Positions 22,500-32,839 of a stretch of DNA of 64,000 nt are shown here, piece after piece (within the stretch, counting starts at the first letter, position 1; each line of letters begins with the position of its first letter). Source of the stretch: Megalonaias nervosa. Its lineage: Eukaryota; Mollusca; Bivalvia; Unionida; Unionidae. The stretch is taken from assembly GCA_016617855.1 (NCBI GenBank), contig JAECUM010004391.1:1-64000 (forward strand). The letters are read 5' to 3'. The position numbers were made by a program, and so were the translations under genes. Under the pieces are notes generated by a model. It saw only the letters and a program-made list of their open reading frames with translations. It did not search any database and was not told the origin of the DNA.

Positions 22500-22631
22500 G
22501 CCCCCCATTAAAGCGTTGAATTTGGACATCAGAAACTGGTCTTGCACAAACATATGATGAGAGATCTCCTGTGTTTAGAGAGACAGCTTCTTGTTGGCAT
22601 AAGTGGTTGTCTCCCATGACAGGTTTTACTG
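22500..22631 (-). mobile_element. Pogo-like family fragment, one terminus preserved
   Basis: The right side ends GACAGGTTTTACTG|TA. The preceding 120 bp are the reverse complement of the left end of the 10569-11468 element (AGAAACTGGTC, AAGTGGTTGTCTCCC). The other end is missing. Confidence 0.75.
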
Positions 22632-22859
22632 TATACTGATTTTGCTTCTGTTGACATTTATAAGTGTTTATACTAACTTAGTATTTTAAATTGTATGTAA
22701 ATTTTCATCATTTGATAATGTATTTACTATGTTAGGATTGTTGTTTTATTGCCTCATTTTACTGAATATCAAATATAACACATCCCAACAAGTGAAGCTG
22801 TCAGAAGGCAGAAAAGCTAAACTGTACATATTTATCACACAAATTTTTTTACTGTTGAT

Positions 22860-23540
22860 ACTGTCCTCAGGATGATGACTGCATGATGTAGGGCACAGTT
22901 CCTTTTCTCATCTTGAATATGATGATGTTGTATTTCCTAAGACGTATGCTCATATTTAGTTCCAAGAATGTACAAACAAGGTCAAAGAAACTCACCTGAA
23001 CATTAATATTTACAAGGTCACAAATTCATGTAACCTACTTTTGTTATCACTTGGGGCAGTACCCCTCAGGATTCAGGCACATATACAACATGACTGTGCA
23101 AGCAACAGTCAGAGAAACTCACCAAATGAAAAGTTTGTGATCACTGGAGTGTGAATAGTAGGCTACAATCATCTACTCTTGGTAAGATGGCTTTAGAAAT
23201 TCTCAGGATCCAAGAACAAATTTATGTCATGACTGCAAGCAATAGTACCCCAGAGACTGATCTACCTGTAATATGCGCAAGTAGTCTCAGGATTGTTAAA
23301 ATAAAGTCACAATAACAAGATTTTGGTATGGTGGTGAAGTACTCAGGATGCTTCCACAGATCTAGTTTCATGGCTATACAACAGCAGTATTCAAGAAACT
23401 GTCTTTAATGTAAAAAGTGTAAATGATCACAAGAAAGCAAAACATAGGTTACTGTGTCATGCATTTTGTATGGTTGTTTAGTACTCTTCAGGATGTATGT
23501 ACCTATCACATTTCATGAAAGCACAAGCACCACTGCAGAC
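22860..23540. repeat. Old tandem array with a period of about 125-140 bp
   Basis: CAGGAT words at about 23078, 23203, 23345 and 23483 are each followed by TTTCATG/CATGACT, CAAGCAACAG and AAACTCACC-like words. Divergence between units is high. Confidence 0.5.
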
Positions 23541-24330
23541 CTGCCAACCCTGACAAGTTCATCTCAGTAAGGCAGTTGATTTTTTTTCCATAAGTTTCAC
23601 CAGTTTTCAGTAAGGTGTAAAAAAATATCATAAACTCCTATTGTAAAGCTCAAAAACGTAATTAAATGTTCGGTATTCGAAACATGCAGTGAAAATAAAC
23701 ATTATGTTCAACTGAAAAGTTTGTAACGTACGCGTAGACTTTATTTACCACTAGTCCAGTTGCACAAACTCAAGTTCCAAACCCCATGCAACTCAATGGC
23801 TTGTTGCTATCTCTCAACTTGACGTAATTCTTATCTTTTTCGATTTCACATGACGACGGCAATCATATCTCCCGCCACAAGTCATACTCAAATTGGCACG
23901 TGATGTCCAATAAACGTAATTGTGTCCCTTCCAGCTTTTATTCACAAGAAATTGAATATTCCTTTTTATTCATTGGTGTTGATTATTAACACTTTTCAAG
24001 AGGCTTATCTTCTGTTTCATCTTAAACATGCATCTCTTGCTGGACACCATTTTTATAAAATTCTATAATCAACAGTTTGATTGTGCAGACGTATGAACAA
24101 ATAGGTGCAGTTTAAAGCATCTGCGGTGCTGCTGTAAAGTTAGTCTGGTTCCCTAACTAATTTCACTAATACTAATATGAAACCTGGATCCAAATCAAAC
24201 ACAGATGAACAAATTTTCCGGATTTTTCGGCAATGATGATTTTTCCATAGTTTTTGCTTTTATGCCATAAGTCCATATTTTAAGGGTAATTTTAGTAAGA
24301 CTTATGGCAAAATCTTAAGAGTTGGCATAT
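23540..24330. mobile_element. Possible foldback/MITE element with TGCCAAC ends
   Basis: The left end GACCTGCCAACCCTGACAAG faces a right end that reverse-complements to GATATGCCAACTCTTAAGAT. CCATAAGT words recur in inverted orientation inside. The borders and target duplication are not resolved. A half copy of the TTAGTCTGG MITE starts at 24140. Confidence 0.45.
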
Positions 24331-24827
24331 CTTCCATTGTCCCAACAAGTGGGCAAAACATCAAAATTTACCTGGTCACTGTAGCATAAAAAGGTCACCA
24401 TGACTACAACAAATCAACTTTAATGGCTGTATATAATGTATGAACTACTGACCTGAACATATAAGGTATACGTTTCCTAACACCAACAATGGGCGACTAA
24501 GAAACATGAAACAGAAAATAAGCCATGCTGCCTTGCTCATGAGCAAGAAGTATGCAAAGCTTGTTTTGATCCTGGGTTCTGGTTGCCCATGAGCAAGATG
24601 TAAATCTTGATTCAATATGGTAATATTTCATGATGATGAACACAACCTCATCAGATTCAGTAGTATATGTAAGTGGGTAATAAGTACTCAATTTTAGCTT
24701 GGAGCATAACCTGCGATCAACTGGGACTCAATTCAGGGACAGCCTATACTTGTATATTTGAATAAGTTTTGACTGAATAAGCAATTACTAAGAATGCCAA
24801 TACCCTTTTTTAACCCAAACTTACTCA

Positions 24828-25053
24828 AAAATGTAGTTTTTTGGAGGGGAGGGAAACTAATTTTAATTATGCAATACTTACCTGTCGTTATTGCTTAGCT
24901 CTCTATCTTCATGCCGAAAATATACCGTCCGTATGATGTGAATACATCCTCCCAGAGTGAAGATAAAAGTCAGTATGACCCTTTGACCTTTGCACACTAC
25001 TCTGCTGCAGGCCATGCACAGAAGGTAGATGTACCTATATGTCATCTTTTCAC
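24828..25053. repeat. DIRS copy A inverted terminal repeat (element 3' side)
   Basis: It contains TAATTTTAATTATGCAATAC, a TTATTGCTTAGC word, then the shared ITR core through CATGCACAGAAGG and GTAGATGTACCT. The reverse complement is found at 29497-29691 with scattered differences. Confidence 0.9.
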
Positions 25054-25099
25054 AGATGACAATTATGCAAGATAACAGAGTGGGGTGGGAGAAGTGTAT

Positions 25100-25215
25100 T
25101 CGGCAATAGCGACAGGTAAGTATTGCTTAATTAAAATTAGTTTTACCCCCCCCAAAATATACATTTTAAAAGCAGCAATTACTTATCCTGTCGCTATTGC
25201 TTAGCTGAATTTGTC
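25100..25215. repeat. DIRS copy A internal complementary region
   Basis: The left half (GGCAATAGCGACAGGTAAGT, then AATTAAAATTAG) is the reverse complement of the 24.86-kb end. The right half (AAAAGCAGCAATTACTTATC, then GCTATTGCTTAGC) is the reverse complement of the 29.68-kb end. Together they resemble a junction of the two element ends, the template proposed for circularising DIRS cDNA. Confidence 0.88.
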
Positions 25216-25379
25216 AGTAAGGTGGGTAGGCTGATGTCAAACTGATAAAAAACAGAGAAATTAAATGTACTCACCGTAGAGGAAGAGGTCCACTTCTACA
25301 GAATATTCATGTCTCTCTGAGTAACATGCTGTTGTGCTAATGAGCATAGGTAAAAGGAGGAAAGGTATTATGAGAGAGC

Positions 25380-26576
25380 CAAAAAGCTGCTTTCATAATA
25401 TCTTCCAGCGAGGAATGATTAAAGTAGGCCCATGAGGTAGCAATGGCTCAAACCTCATGGGCTTTAATTTTCATAAAGGTGAGGTCTTGATCTGTGAGAG
25501 ATTTGTATGCTCATTTGTTTGTCTTGACAATCCACCAGGAGATAGTGGCAGCTGAAATGTCTACAGAGCCCTTAATAGGGAGAAAGAGATGTTTCCTACC
25601 CTTTCTTTTTTGCTTTGGAGACATTAAGACAGAAGCGAAGAGCACAAATGGAGCATAAAAGTCTATCTTGATCATCCCTGGCACATATTTTACTGAGACT
25701 GGGAATCTCTATGGGTCAGGGGACTACTGAAGTTAACTGATTTTTTGCAAGAAAACCAGGTTGGCAGAGAAGGGAAACGGAGTCAGAGTTCCCATTAAAC
25801 CTAAGACAGCCAGAGTCAATGGACAAGGCATGAATTTCACTTCTTCATCTCGCTGAGGCAAGGGTTAGAAGGAAAACAGTTTTGAGTGTGAGATCCAAAA
25901 AGGAAGCTTCACTCAATGGTTCATAATGTGCTTTGGTTAATGACCAAAGAACACAGGAAAGATTCCATCTAGGCACACGGGAGCTAGAGACCAGTCTCTG
26001 AAGCTCAAAAAACTTTATAAGACTGGCAAGATGCAGAAATGAACCGATGTATGTGCCCTGTGAGAATTTAAGTGTGTTAGAGATGGTTGCTTGATAGCCT
26101 TTGATAGTGGATACTGAACATCTTTGGTCTCAAAGAGGAACGAAAGGAAATCAGCAATGGAAGTTACAAAAGGGTGGATAGGATCAACATGTTTCATACT
26201 GCACCAATCACAGAAGATTCTCCACCTGGCATCATAAACTTTGGACGTAAAAGTTCTTCTGGCTTGTATGATGCAACTGGTGACTGTCCAAAAACTTGTT
26301 CTGACAGAGAGATCGTTTGAGCTGAGCCAGGCATGAAGGTGAACAATGTCTGGGCTGTTGTGGAGAAGGGATCCCTGGTGCTGTGACAGGAGATCCCTCC
26401 TGTGTGGTAGAGACCTGGGTCAATCTATCAAGAGGTCTAGGAGATCGCTGAACCATGGTCGTTGGAACCACAATGGGGCAATGACAATGATCCAAGCAGT
26501 GGAAGTTCGGACTCTTTGCAGAACTTGTGGTAGAAGTTGGAATGGTGGGAAGGCATATGCGAATAGGCGATCCCAC
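25380..26576 (-). pseudogene. DIRS tyrosine recombinase, copy A
   Basis: The N-terminal core-binding region is recognisable (KVYDARWRIF, then DPIHPFVTSIADFLSFLFET). Further on the minus strand, the C-terminal box reads HEV, stop, AIATSWAYF. The stop is TGA exactly where copy C has CGA for the second catalytic arginine of the H-x-x-R motif. The tyrosine region follows as AAFWLSHNTFPPF. Frame changes separate the halves. It would have integrated a circular cDNA without a target duplication. Confidence 0.85.
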
Positions 26577-26582
26577 TGGAAG

Positions 26583-27206
26583 CTAAATGCATTGACTGCC
26601 CATGCTTTCTGATCTGGGACAGGAGACATGTAAAAGGGAAGTTTGTTGTTGAGCTTGGTCGCAAACAGGTCCACTAGAGGTCTTCCCCAAAGGAATAATA
26701 GGGACTCTGTTACTGAATGGTGAAGAGACCATTCTGTGAGGACGGCTCAGTCTGTTCTGGACAGGCTGTCTGCTAATACATTCATCTTGCCCGGAATGTG
26801 GCGAACTCGGATTGTGACATTCTCTGTGGCCGCCCAGAGGAAAAGGTTCCAGACCTCCAAGCAAAAGAGAAGGGGCATGTGTGCCTCCTTGAAGTCGTAG
26901 GTTGGCTATGACAGATGTGTTGTCTGAGGAGACCATGACACATCGGCCCCTTGTTAGGTTGACACACCCTTGCAATGCTAGAAATACTGCTTTCATTTCT
27001 AGGTTGTTGATGTGGAGAGGCAATTCGGCCTGAGTCCAGGAGCCGTGGAGAATTATGCCCTCCGGCTCTAAATGGGCTGAATCTGATGCATCTGTGAACA
27101 GATTGGAATGGGTTCCCCAGCCTGAATCTGATGCATCTGTGAACAGATTGGAATTGGAATTGGGTGCATGCATGGGAACCTCTATCAGGAATCTGTATTG
27201 ATTCAT
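26583..27206 (-). pseudogene. DIRS RNase H domain, copy A, with duplicated catalytic motif
   Basis: The frame carries NLFTDASDSGWGTH, then a second NLFTDASDS, then LEPEGI, HINNLEMKAVFLALQGC and VMVSSDNTSVIANL. The repeated stretch is an exact in-frame 45-bp tandem duplication (units starting at 27077 and 27122). Asp, Glu (NNLEMKAV) and Asp (SSDNTS) carboxylates are present. Downstream residues merge into the linker to the recombinase. Confidence 0.88.
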
Positions 27207-27279
27207 CTACCAATGCAAATGGTGGTGAAAAACTGGTCCTAGAGGGATCAGGGTTGATAGAGTATCTCTGTGTCGTTTC

Positions 27280-27640
27280 CATCTTGCCAGAAGGAGGAAC
27301 TGTAGAGGACACATGTGAAGATGTCCTAAAGGAACCAATTCTGCAGAGGCATTATAGGTTCCGAGTAGGTAGGCCGCTACTACTCCAATAACCTGGGTGA
27401 AGACTCTGGGTGTGGAAGAGATTCAGAATGGCAGAACCCGAAAATTTCCTGCTTTCTTGGTGACCAGGAAGATACGGGAGTAGAAGGTGGCAGACTGATC
27501 GTTTAAAACCCTCTCAACTGCGCCTTTCTGCAAAAGGGTGCGTACCTCTTCCCTTTAAATTTCACCAGATTGATTGGGGTTTTTTTTCCCGAAACTGGAG
27601 TTGACAACCCTCATTTACAACGGAGAGGACCCAACCATCA
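27280..27640 (-). pseudogene. DIRS reverse transcriptase remnant, copy A
   Basis: Only short pieces align with copy C: the minus-strand segment equivalent to KLREDVYILLQKGAVER at about 27500-27560, a FLVTKK-type piece near 27460, and a strip near 27280-27440. By comparison, about 300 bp including the YxDD-type active site and about 200 bp upstream of it are deleted. Copy A therefore cannot make RT. Confidence 0.75.
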
Positions 27641-27779
27641 TCCATGATGTTTGACCAAGCCTCTGAGAAAAGCCCTAGGCAAGCACCTACTGAAACGTTT
27701 GGGAAAGGGGATACACGGCAGGAGAGGGGGTAATTTGCTAGGATTGTCCCCCCCCCTTCCTGCCCTAGGAAAGGAATGT

Positions 27780-28720
27780 GGGTTAGAAAACTTCCTCTTG
27801 GATCTGCGGCGACCTGGGCGCTGGACCTGATGAGGGAGGAGGTGGTCTAGCAAGATTTTGTGGATTGAACTGGGGTTCAGCCTGCTTGAAAAATTTGGCA
27901 GACAGTCCCTGAGGACGATTTGCCTGACCTCGTTTCCTGGTCGATTGCGATGGACCAGGAGTGGAGGTAAAAGATCAATGTTGGTGATCGAGTAAGTCTT
28001 GAGAAGCCACGGTAGGAATGAGGCCCCCAAAGAGGGTCTTGGCTTCTAGAGGAGCAGCCCTTAGAAGATCTTTACTGTGGTTAAGCAAGACCTTAGACAA
28101 ATCCAATGCAGCATCATGACAGATGTGCAGAAATTCCGCCGATAATGCCATGGCAACAGATAGTGCATGCCAGAATGTTTTAGCTACAGCCTCCAGCACA
28201 CGTTGTAATGCGGCTGGATTCAGGGAGGCCTCTCTCAGCATACTAAAGGAAGTAGTTGAGAAAAGGTCAGCATGCAAGGCTATATTTACAAGTAACTGGG
28301 TTTTCTGTTCCATGGCATCAAGGGGCAAACAACACGCTGCCAGAGGCACAATATGTATTGCGGTGCTCAACTTCCCTGATGGGAGGAAGCAACCTGCTAA
28401 TGTGGTGCTCAACCTTCCTAAAGGGAGGGTGCAACCCATGGCTACAGTGCTCTCAACTTCATTCAAGGGTGGGCGCAACCTGCTGTCACGGTGCTCAACC
28501 TACTTACAAGGAGGGTGCAACCTGCTATCACAGTGCTCTACTTTCCCAGTAGGAAGGTGCAACCCACCATTGTAGTGCTTTACCTCCCTAATGTGAGGGA
28601 GCAACCTGCAGTCGCAGTGCACTACCTCCCCAACAGGAAGGAGCAGCCTGCTACCTGAAGTGTGAACGCTGTTAGGAACGCGAGAACTTTCTGTCATCTC
28701 CCTACCCATGTAAGTTGAAA
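27780..28720 (-). pseudogene. DIRS gag-like protein, copy A
   Basis: The best-preserved block is ALHADLFSTTSFSMLREASL, NPAALQRVLEAVAKTFWHAL, then FLHICHDAALDLSKVLLNHS and PLEAKTLFGGLIP. It matches the copy C gag block with few changes. The C-terminal part is basic and Pro-rich. The N-terminal region carries the 42-bp tandem repeat described separately. Frame changes at about 28000 and 28490 break the gene. Gag presumably packages the element RNA. Confidence 0.8.
28355..28660. repeat. 42-bp tandem repeat inside DIRS copy A gag
   Basis: GTGCTC-type anchors occur at about 28362, 28404, 28446, 28490, 28532, 28574 and 28616, nearly all 42 bp apart, each with a GGGAGG(A/G)(A/T)GCAACC word. The period is a multiple of three (14 residues), so both strands look open. 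Copy C has a shorter 45-bp version at 60005-60190. Confidence 0.85.
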
Positions 28721-29496
28721 GGCTTCTTGAACGTCGAGACCCTCCTTCTGGAGGGGCTTAAATAGATGCTGAAGATGTTTGTCCTAAATCTATATTCCAG
28801 GTGCTGGAAGACCACAAATTACAAAATGTGCAACATTTTTTTCGAGTGCACCTATAGTACTTGATACAGTCTGTGTGTGTATCCCATGAGACCTTCTTGT
28901 GGCCACACTGCCCCACAGACTGTTTTGCAAATTTTTTTTTTTTATATTATTATTATTAATGGTGTGTTCCCCTGTTGTTTCAAAACTCGACTTACCACAA
29001 ATAACCAAAAGATGGAAATTATCGTTGAAGCATTTCCTTATTTATTGAAAGAAATAAGACATTCCAGTTCTGATTATCTGTTTATCGAGGTAACATGCAA
29101 ATATATGAATGTCAATGCGAGCGTGGTACAAAGTTATGACTTATTTTATTGAGCTGAACATAAAAAAACGGATGAAATCATGTCCTCAACATTTGAGCAG
29201 AGCCTGTTATTCTTCCTAGAATATTGGACTTACCCGTACCATTCAGTTAATATTTTGAAGAAAAGGTGTCTACCACCACAGGTAGAAAACATAGCGTCCG
29301 AATTCCTGCAAAGAACAAAGTTCTAAGGGAGAAAAAACAAAATGCTCCAATACGGTTTTTAGAAACAAACGGACAGTTCACTGAGAATTATAAACACTGT
29401 AGAGAAGGAGAGACCGCTAACTGCGGTAAATTAGTTGTCCATAGGCATTAATTTCTCAGTCACAATGGCTTCAGACGTCTATACAGCATCGCGTCC

Positions 29497-29691
29497 ATGA
29501 AAAGAATGACATACAGGTACATCTGCCTTCTGCATATGGCCTGCGGCCGAGTGGTGTGCAAAAGGTTAAAGGGTCAAACTGACTTTTTCTCCACTCTGGG
29601 AGGATGTATTCACATCATACGGACGGTATATTTTTGGCATGAAAATAGATAGCTAAGCAATAGTGACAGGATAAGTAACTGCTGCTTTTGA
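29497..29691. repeat. DIRS copy A inverted terminal repeat (element 5' side)
   Basis: Reverse complement of 24828-25053 over its inner 175 bp. The outermost bases (CAGGATAAGTAACTGCTGC) differ from the other end and reappear in the internal complementary region. Confidence 0.88.
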
Positions 29692-29699
29692 ACTCTAAG

Positions 29700-29817
29700 T
29701 TACTCACTCTCCAGCAGATTCTGTACATCAGCCTCTTCCATCCCCGTCTGGCGCATCAATTCATCCTTCTTTTGTTTTCTCTGTTGGTCCATGGCAGTGA
29801 ACTGGCTCTTGTTGGCT
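29700..29817 (-). CDS. Possible terminal exon of an unidentified host gene
   Basis: On the minus strand an AG acceptor (TTGATCAG) is followed by a frame reading ANKSQFTAMDQQRKQKKDEL and MRQTGMEEADVQNLLESE, then TAA. The stretch is charged, helical-looking and uses CpG-containing codons in a CpG-poor neighbourhood, as real exons do. The acceptor lacks a strong pyrimidine tract. I do not recognise the protein. The DIRS copy A end lies 8 bp after the stop, so the element would sit in the 3' UTR or just beyond the gene. Confidence 0.45.
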
Positions 29818-31766
29818 CTGATCAATGATTGGTCATTGGTCAAAAATTAATGCAAGGTCCAGCAATGATCAAAGCGTCAGTTATTGGCTTCACCAACCAG
29901 CTATCACCTCACCGCATAATCAGGGCAGAGTTGCATAGTGCTAGAGGCAGTCAGGTAATCCAACAATAAAGTCAACAACTATTCCAAACACATCAACTGA
30001 AAGCAGAAAACCAGGATTATATTACATCTAGGATCATTGGTTTGATGCCTGCTTAGTGCAGCTGTCTTAGTATGTCCTTGGGAAAAGCATACAGCTCCCA
30101 TTTATTCAGCAAAATATAGCCTATAATGTGTTCAAAGTTCATTTAAAAAATACAATCACACCAACCAACATGATCAAGGAACATTACCTTCATTACAGTT
30201 ATTCATTTCTCTTATTGTATCACTCCTAAATCTTCCATCATACATTGTGGAACTAAGTAGTCCTAAAGCCTCTCCTGTTCCCAGCTATTAGTATTTTTTT
30301 GGTTTTTTGCAATGGATTCTTGATTGAAAAGAGATAGTATAACCTGGTTAACAAAAGGCTTCAAGTTGGTTGGCTTATGGTATTTAGATCTTCAACAATG
30401 AGCTATAGTGCATTTAATGGCAGTCTAGTTATATTGATAAAACTGAATACCTAATTAGAGGAAAAATTACCCAATACTACCGTCAAACACTGTATTTTTG
30501 TGAGTTCCAAATTTTGTGCACTGCATAAAAAATCCATATTTGTTGTGTACCAAATTTCATGGATTGATCATTTAGAAAAAAGATTTACTTGTCTCTGAAA
30601 GAAGGATGTGGGAAAAATGGTGTCTAAATTCTGAATATATTTTTGTTTTGTTCCCATGTAAAATTTTGGACTACACAAGTTAATTTCACCTGCCCAACAG
30701 AACAAATGTTTTTAGTTGTCCAGGCTAGCAAGGCATACTGAGCAAGGGAGATGTCATATGATTTCAGATTCTATGGATGCCAAGAGGACGTACAGACATT
30801 TTGAAAAATTCGACCATATTCTGAATACTGCCTTGACTTTTTATCTTCTCACCATGAAAATTATGTCCGCCTCACCTACTTTAGGGATTCTTGTGTAATA
30901 CAACTGCATTCTGCTCTGCAACATTTTATGACTGTACAAACATGTAGAAAGGTACAAAATAATAATAAAAAAAGGAACAATGAGAAATACTTGTAATGCA
31001 TGAAATGAAATCCATGATGTAAAATAGTACTGTACTATTGATTGGGTGTCACGGTAAACAGTGTCACCCAAAAATGTCACCCTCAGACAATCATCCAGGC
31101 TACATTATTTACCCTCATGAATATTTATGATTTTACAGTAAATGTCAGAGTCCAGCTAATATAACACTGCCTAGCTCAGTAGCAACACACACCATTTTGA
31201 TGCACATATTATTTCATTACCTACATCATGCATGTGCAACATATGACCTGTTTTTATCTGGTCATATTCATTATACAGTGTGGCTTTAATCGCTATCTAG
31301 CTGTGCCCTTGAGAAATGAACATGCCTGACCTACAGGTAACTACATGTACATGTAAATGTGAACTAATGCAGCACTTTCCTCTAAGGATAAATAAGGCAT
31401 TCGGAAACTAATTACAGATATGCAAGTGTACAGTATATGTACTGCTTCTATTTACCTAGTATACACTGAAATTAGATGTATATACTGATTAGACCTACTA
31501 ACATACTTTCAGGTTAATGCCAACACTCAGTCATTACAATTAAACAAGAGAACTAACATCAACTAATCATTTAACAAAGATCTGTACAAACAATATATAT
31601 GGTGCAAAAATGAAAGGTCTTGTGATGTGTGTAAACTGCATACCCTTTAAATCTTTAAGATTAAAAATTCAATACCTAACAAAAAGCATTACAATAAAAT
31701 TCTAATTACTGCATGAATAAAATTAGAGAACTACTGAATCAGCATAATTTGTACAAACTTGAAGAT
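29818..31766. other. Non-coding AT-rich DNA with one weak exon-like frame
   Basis: A GATTTCAG acceptor-like site near 30765 is followed on the plus strand by SMDAKRTYRHFEKFDHILNT and about 23 more codons to a stop. It is isolated and unrecognised. The rest shows no structure. Confidence 0.3.
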
Positions 31767-32010
31767 GCCCTGGGTGGCCAAGTGGTATAACACATTCACC
31801 TTTATCACTGACATCTCACATCTGTCTGTGAGGATTCAAGTCTTGGCTCAACTAATGCGGGTATGACAGAAAGTGAAGACATTTATCTTACCATGGGTCA
31901 GTGTTTTTTCCCTATGGTTATCCTGGGTGTTTCCTCCACCAAATATACTGGCTGCCATGTGTAGCCTATTGTGCATTGAAAAATGGTGTCAATCTGTATA
32001 AATTTTAAAG
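31767..32010 (+). mobile_element. tRNA-derived SINE, family 2, copy b
   Basis: It begins CCCTGGGTGGCCAAGTGGT (A-box-like), with GGATTCAAGTCTTGG as the B-box region. The family body and TGCATTGAAAAATGGTG near the 3' end follow. Confidence 0.85.
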
Positions 32011-32290
32011 ATCATGCAATAAAGCCCTCAATTTTAAAAAAAAACTGGTGCTGTGATTTTTTGTTAAAGTTGAAAGTAATGTTGATGAACCACCGATCAT
32101 GCACAACAGACATCACACACTAGTCATAGGACTAATACCATAAACTAACTTGGCACTGCAACCTTATGAGACAAAAATTCTTGAATCCCCAAGATATATT
32201 TACCACCTGCCATGATTCAACTGTTGTTGATCTGAAATTCCAATGCACTGCTAGCCAATCTTGTCCAAAGCATCACACAATCCATTACAT

Positions 32291-32803
32291 ACATGTAATA
32301 ACAGCTATTGTTTTAAGCTTGCCTAAGAGGGTGTCTGCCGCCCCACCGGTTAGACATGTAATGACAGTTATTGTTCTAAGCTTGTCTAACAGGATGTCTG
32401 CTGCCCCACTGGTTAGACATGTAATGACAGCTATTGTTCTAAGCTTGCCTAAGAGGATGTCTGCCGCCCCACTGGTTAGACATGTAATGACAGCTATTGT
32501 TCTAAGATTGCCTAACAGGATGTCTGCCCCCCCCCACCATAGGTTAGACATGTAATGACAGCTATTGTTCTAAGCTTGCCTAACAGGATGTATGCTGCCC
32601 CACAGGTTAGACATGTAATGACAGCTATTGTTCTAAGCTTGCCTAACAGGATGTCTGCTGCCCCACAGGTTAGACATGTAATGACAGCTATTGTTCTAAG
32701 CTTGCCTAACAGGATGTCTGCTGCCCCATTGGTTAGACATGTAATGAGAGCTATTGTTTTAAGCTTGCTGAAAAGGATGTCTGCTGCCCCACTGGTTAGA
32801 TAT
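32291..32803. repeat. 63-bp tandem repeat, eight units, open on both strands
   Basis: ACATGTAAT anchors occur at 32291, 32354, 32417, 32480, 32548, 32611, 32674 and 32737, with a last partial at 32800. Spacing is 63 bp except one 68-bp step caused by a C-run. Each unit holds AAGCTTGCC, AGGATGTCTGC and CCCCAC(T/A)GGTTAG. As 63 is divisible by three, 21-residue peptide repeats appear in plus and minus frames. There are no spacers, so it is not a CRISPR array. Confidence 0.93.
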
Positions 32804-32839
32804 GTGAACAATTTGTACCATATGCAGAAACATGCATAA

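Larger units (their letters stand above)
24828..29691 (-). mobile_element. DIRS-like tyrosine-recombinase retrotransposon, copy A
   Basis: On the minus strand the order is gag, RT remnant, RNase H, tyrosine recombinase. Inverted terminal repeats of roughly 175 bp lie at about 24880-25053 and 29497-29680, sharing for example TACCGTCCGTATGATGTGAA. An internal complementary region at 25100-25215 carries copies of both outer ends, as in DIRS-1. The copy is dead: the RT palm is deleted and the recombinase has stops. Its 5' end lies 8 bp beyond the stop codon of a possible host exon at 29700-29817. Confidence 0.92.

Noticed and set aside
32291..32803. CRISPR array
   Set aside because: Units are contiguous with no unique spacers, the genome is eukaryotic and no cas genes are present.
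32166..32839. Plus- and minus-strand open frames across the 63-bp array as genes
   Set aside because: They exist only because the unit length is a multiple of three; no start context, domain or composition supports translation.
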